A stretch of 64,000 nt of DNA from CBDDKW01 sp965230425 (GTDB lineage Bacteria > Pseudomonadota > Gammaproteobacteria > UBA1113), in assembly GCA_965230425.1 (NCBI GenBank), contig CBDDKW010000002.1, positions 62,001-126,000 of the forward strand, given 5' to 3'. The position numbers and the translations under genes were made by a program. The first letter of the stretch is position 1, and every line of letters begins with the position of its first letter. Below the pieces are notes generated by a model. The model was given only the letters and a program-made list of their open reading frames with translations. It was not told the origin of the DNA and made no database searches. Shown in pieces: positions 63,613 to 64,000 of the stretch.

Positions 63613-64000
63613 TTAGGTGATGGATGCAAGTTCATCAAGCAAGCGCTTTACCGGAGCAGCTAAACCCAAATCCATAGGCTGTTGTGGACTATACCAACAA
63701 TGGTCTTGGTCATCCCGTAATGGTGGCGACCATTGCAGCACTGAGACAATAATAGGGGTAATTTCCAGGTGAAAATGGCTAAAGGTATGGCGAAAGCTAG
63801 GTTGTTGCTGCCATTGACCAATCTTACATGCATAGTGTTGCTTGCTCCAGGTAGCGAGTTGTTGCATATCATCACATTGAGGTAGCGACCATAATCCACC
63901 CCAAATACCTACCGGTGGGCGTTTTTCTAATAAAATGTCACCGTGTTTATTTTGCAACAGAATCATATAAGTGGTTTTTGTTGGAATGGTACGTTTAGGT
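63613..64000 (-). CDS. mutY: Adenine DNA glycosylase MutY, C-terminal part
   Basis: MutY removes A mispaired with 8-oxoguanine. Only the C-terminal ~128 residues are in the window; the frame is open to the right edge (PKRTIPTKTTYMILLQNK). The segment is the NUDIX-like 8-oxoG recognition domain, with LLEKRPPVGIWGGLWSLPQC and FRHTFSHFHLEITPIIV. The catalytic glycosylase domain lies outside. It is followed by yggX 59 bases later. Confidence 0.93.
   Translation of the reverse strand, partial: PKRTIPTKTTYMILLQNKHGDILLEKRPPVGIWGGLWSLPQCDDMQQLATWSKQHYACKIGQWQQQPSFRHTFSHFHLEITPIIVSVLQWSPPLRDDQDHCWYSPQQPMDLGLAAPVKRLLDELASIT

Overview
The window looks like a piece of chromosome from a Legionellales gammaproteobacterium. 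It is AT-rich and carries a large part of a Dot/Icm (type IVB) secretion locus next to ordinary gammaproteobacterial housekeeping genes (purH-fis, glnA, hspQ, xthA, rpmE, mutY-yggX, epmA). The icmX/icmW, icmV-dotA, dotDCB and icmTS-QPO blocks lie side by side, which recalls the Coxiella arrangement more than the two separate Legionella loci. The dispersed repeats, the fast-evolving long unknown proteins and the three dotA copies suggest a poorly studied intracellular lineage. A Berkiella- or Coxiellaceae-like host is an inference, not something the sequence proves.

Region 1 (1-25,845) is the secretion locus. After a partial aspartoacylase-like gene come icmX, an extra Gln-rich exported protein and icmW on the minus strand. 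A 1,074-residue degenerate NB-ARC/TPR-like protein follows. Then come icmV and three tandem dotA paralogues on the plus strand. A BCCT-like membrane protein gene and phaC (PHB synthase) sit on the minus strand, separated by a MITE from dotD-dotC-dotB. The divergent operon icmT-icmS-(IcmR-like small gene)-icmQ-icmP-icmO completes the block. It therefore encodes inner-membrane channel parts (DotA, IcmV, IcmT), outer-membrane lipoproteins (DotC, DotD), the ATPase DotB, and the coupling complex and chaperones (IcmO/DotL, IcmP/DotM, IcmS, IcmW).

Region 2 (25,847-36,525) is mostly metabolic: epmA, an APC amino-acid permease, an AlsS-like acetolactate synthase with an aldehyde dehydrogenase, purH-fis, a PiT phosphate transporter and an LpxL-type acyltransferase. 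Region 3 (36,682-41,009) holds two large lineage-specific proteins. One is a multi-pass protein ending in a CaaX box, the other is almost wholly disordered; both are effector candidates. Region 4 (41,273-49,622) is housekeeping: a frameshifted ThiI-like gene with a TusA-like partner, glnA, a DUF4124 protein, an NSS symporter, hspQ, xthA, rpmE and an MFS transporter.

Region 5 (49,687-59,302) is accessory. It has a PAAR-like DUF4150 protein, three long unknown proteins (one built on a calcineurin-like phosphoesterase) and a small gene behind a clear Fur box. These genes are interspersed with MITEs and dispersed repeats, and one has a PmrA-like 11-bp periodic repeat upstream. Region 6 (59,585-64,000) has tRNA-Phe with a partial upstream duplication, an orphan HepT-like gene, small unknown ORFs, a winged-helix Fic protein behind an array of TTTATCGGCCAT repeats, then yggX and the 3' end of mutY.
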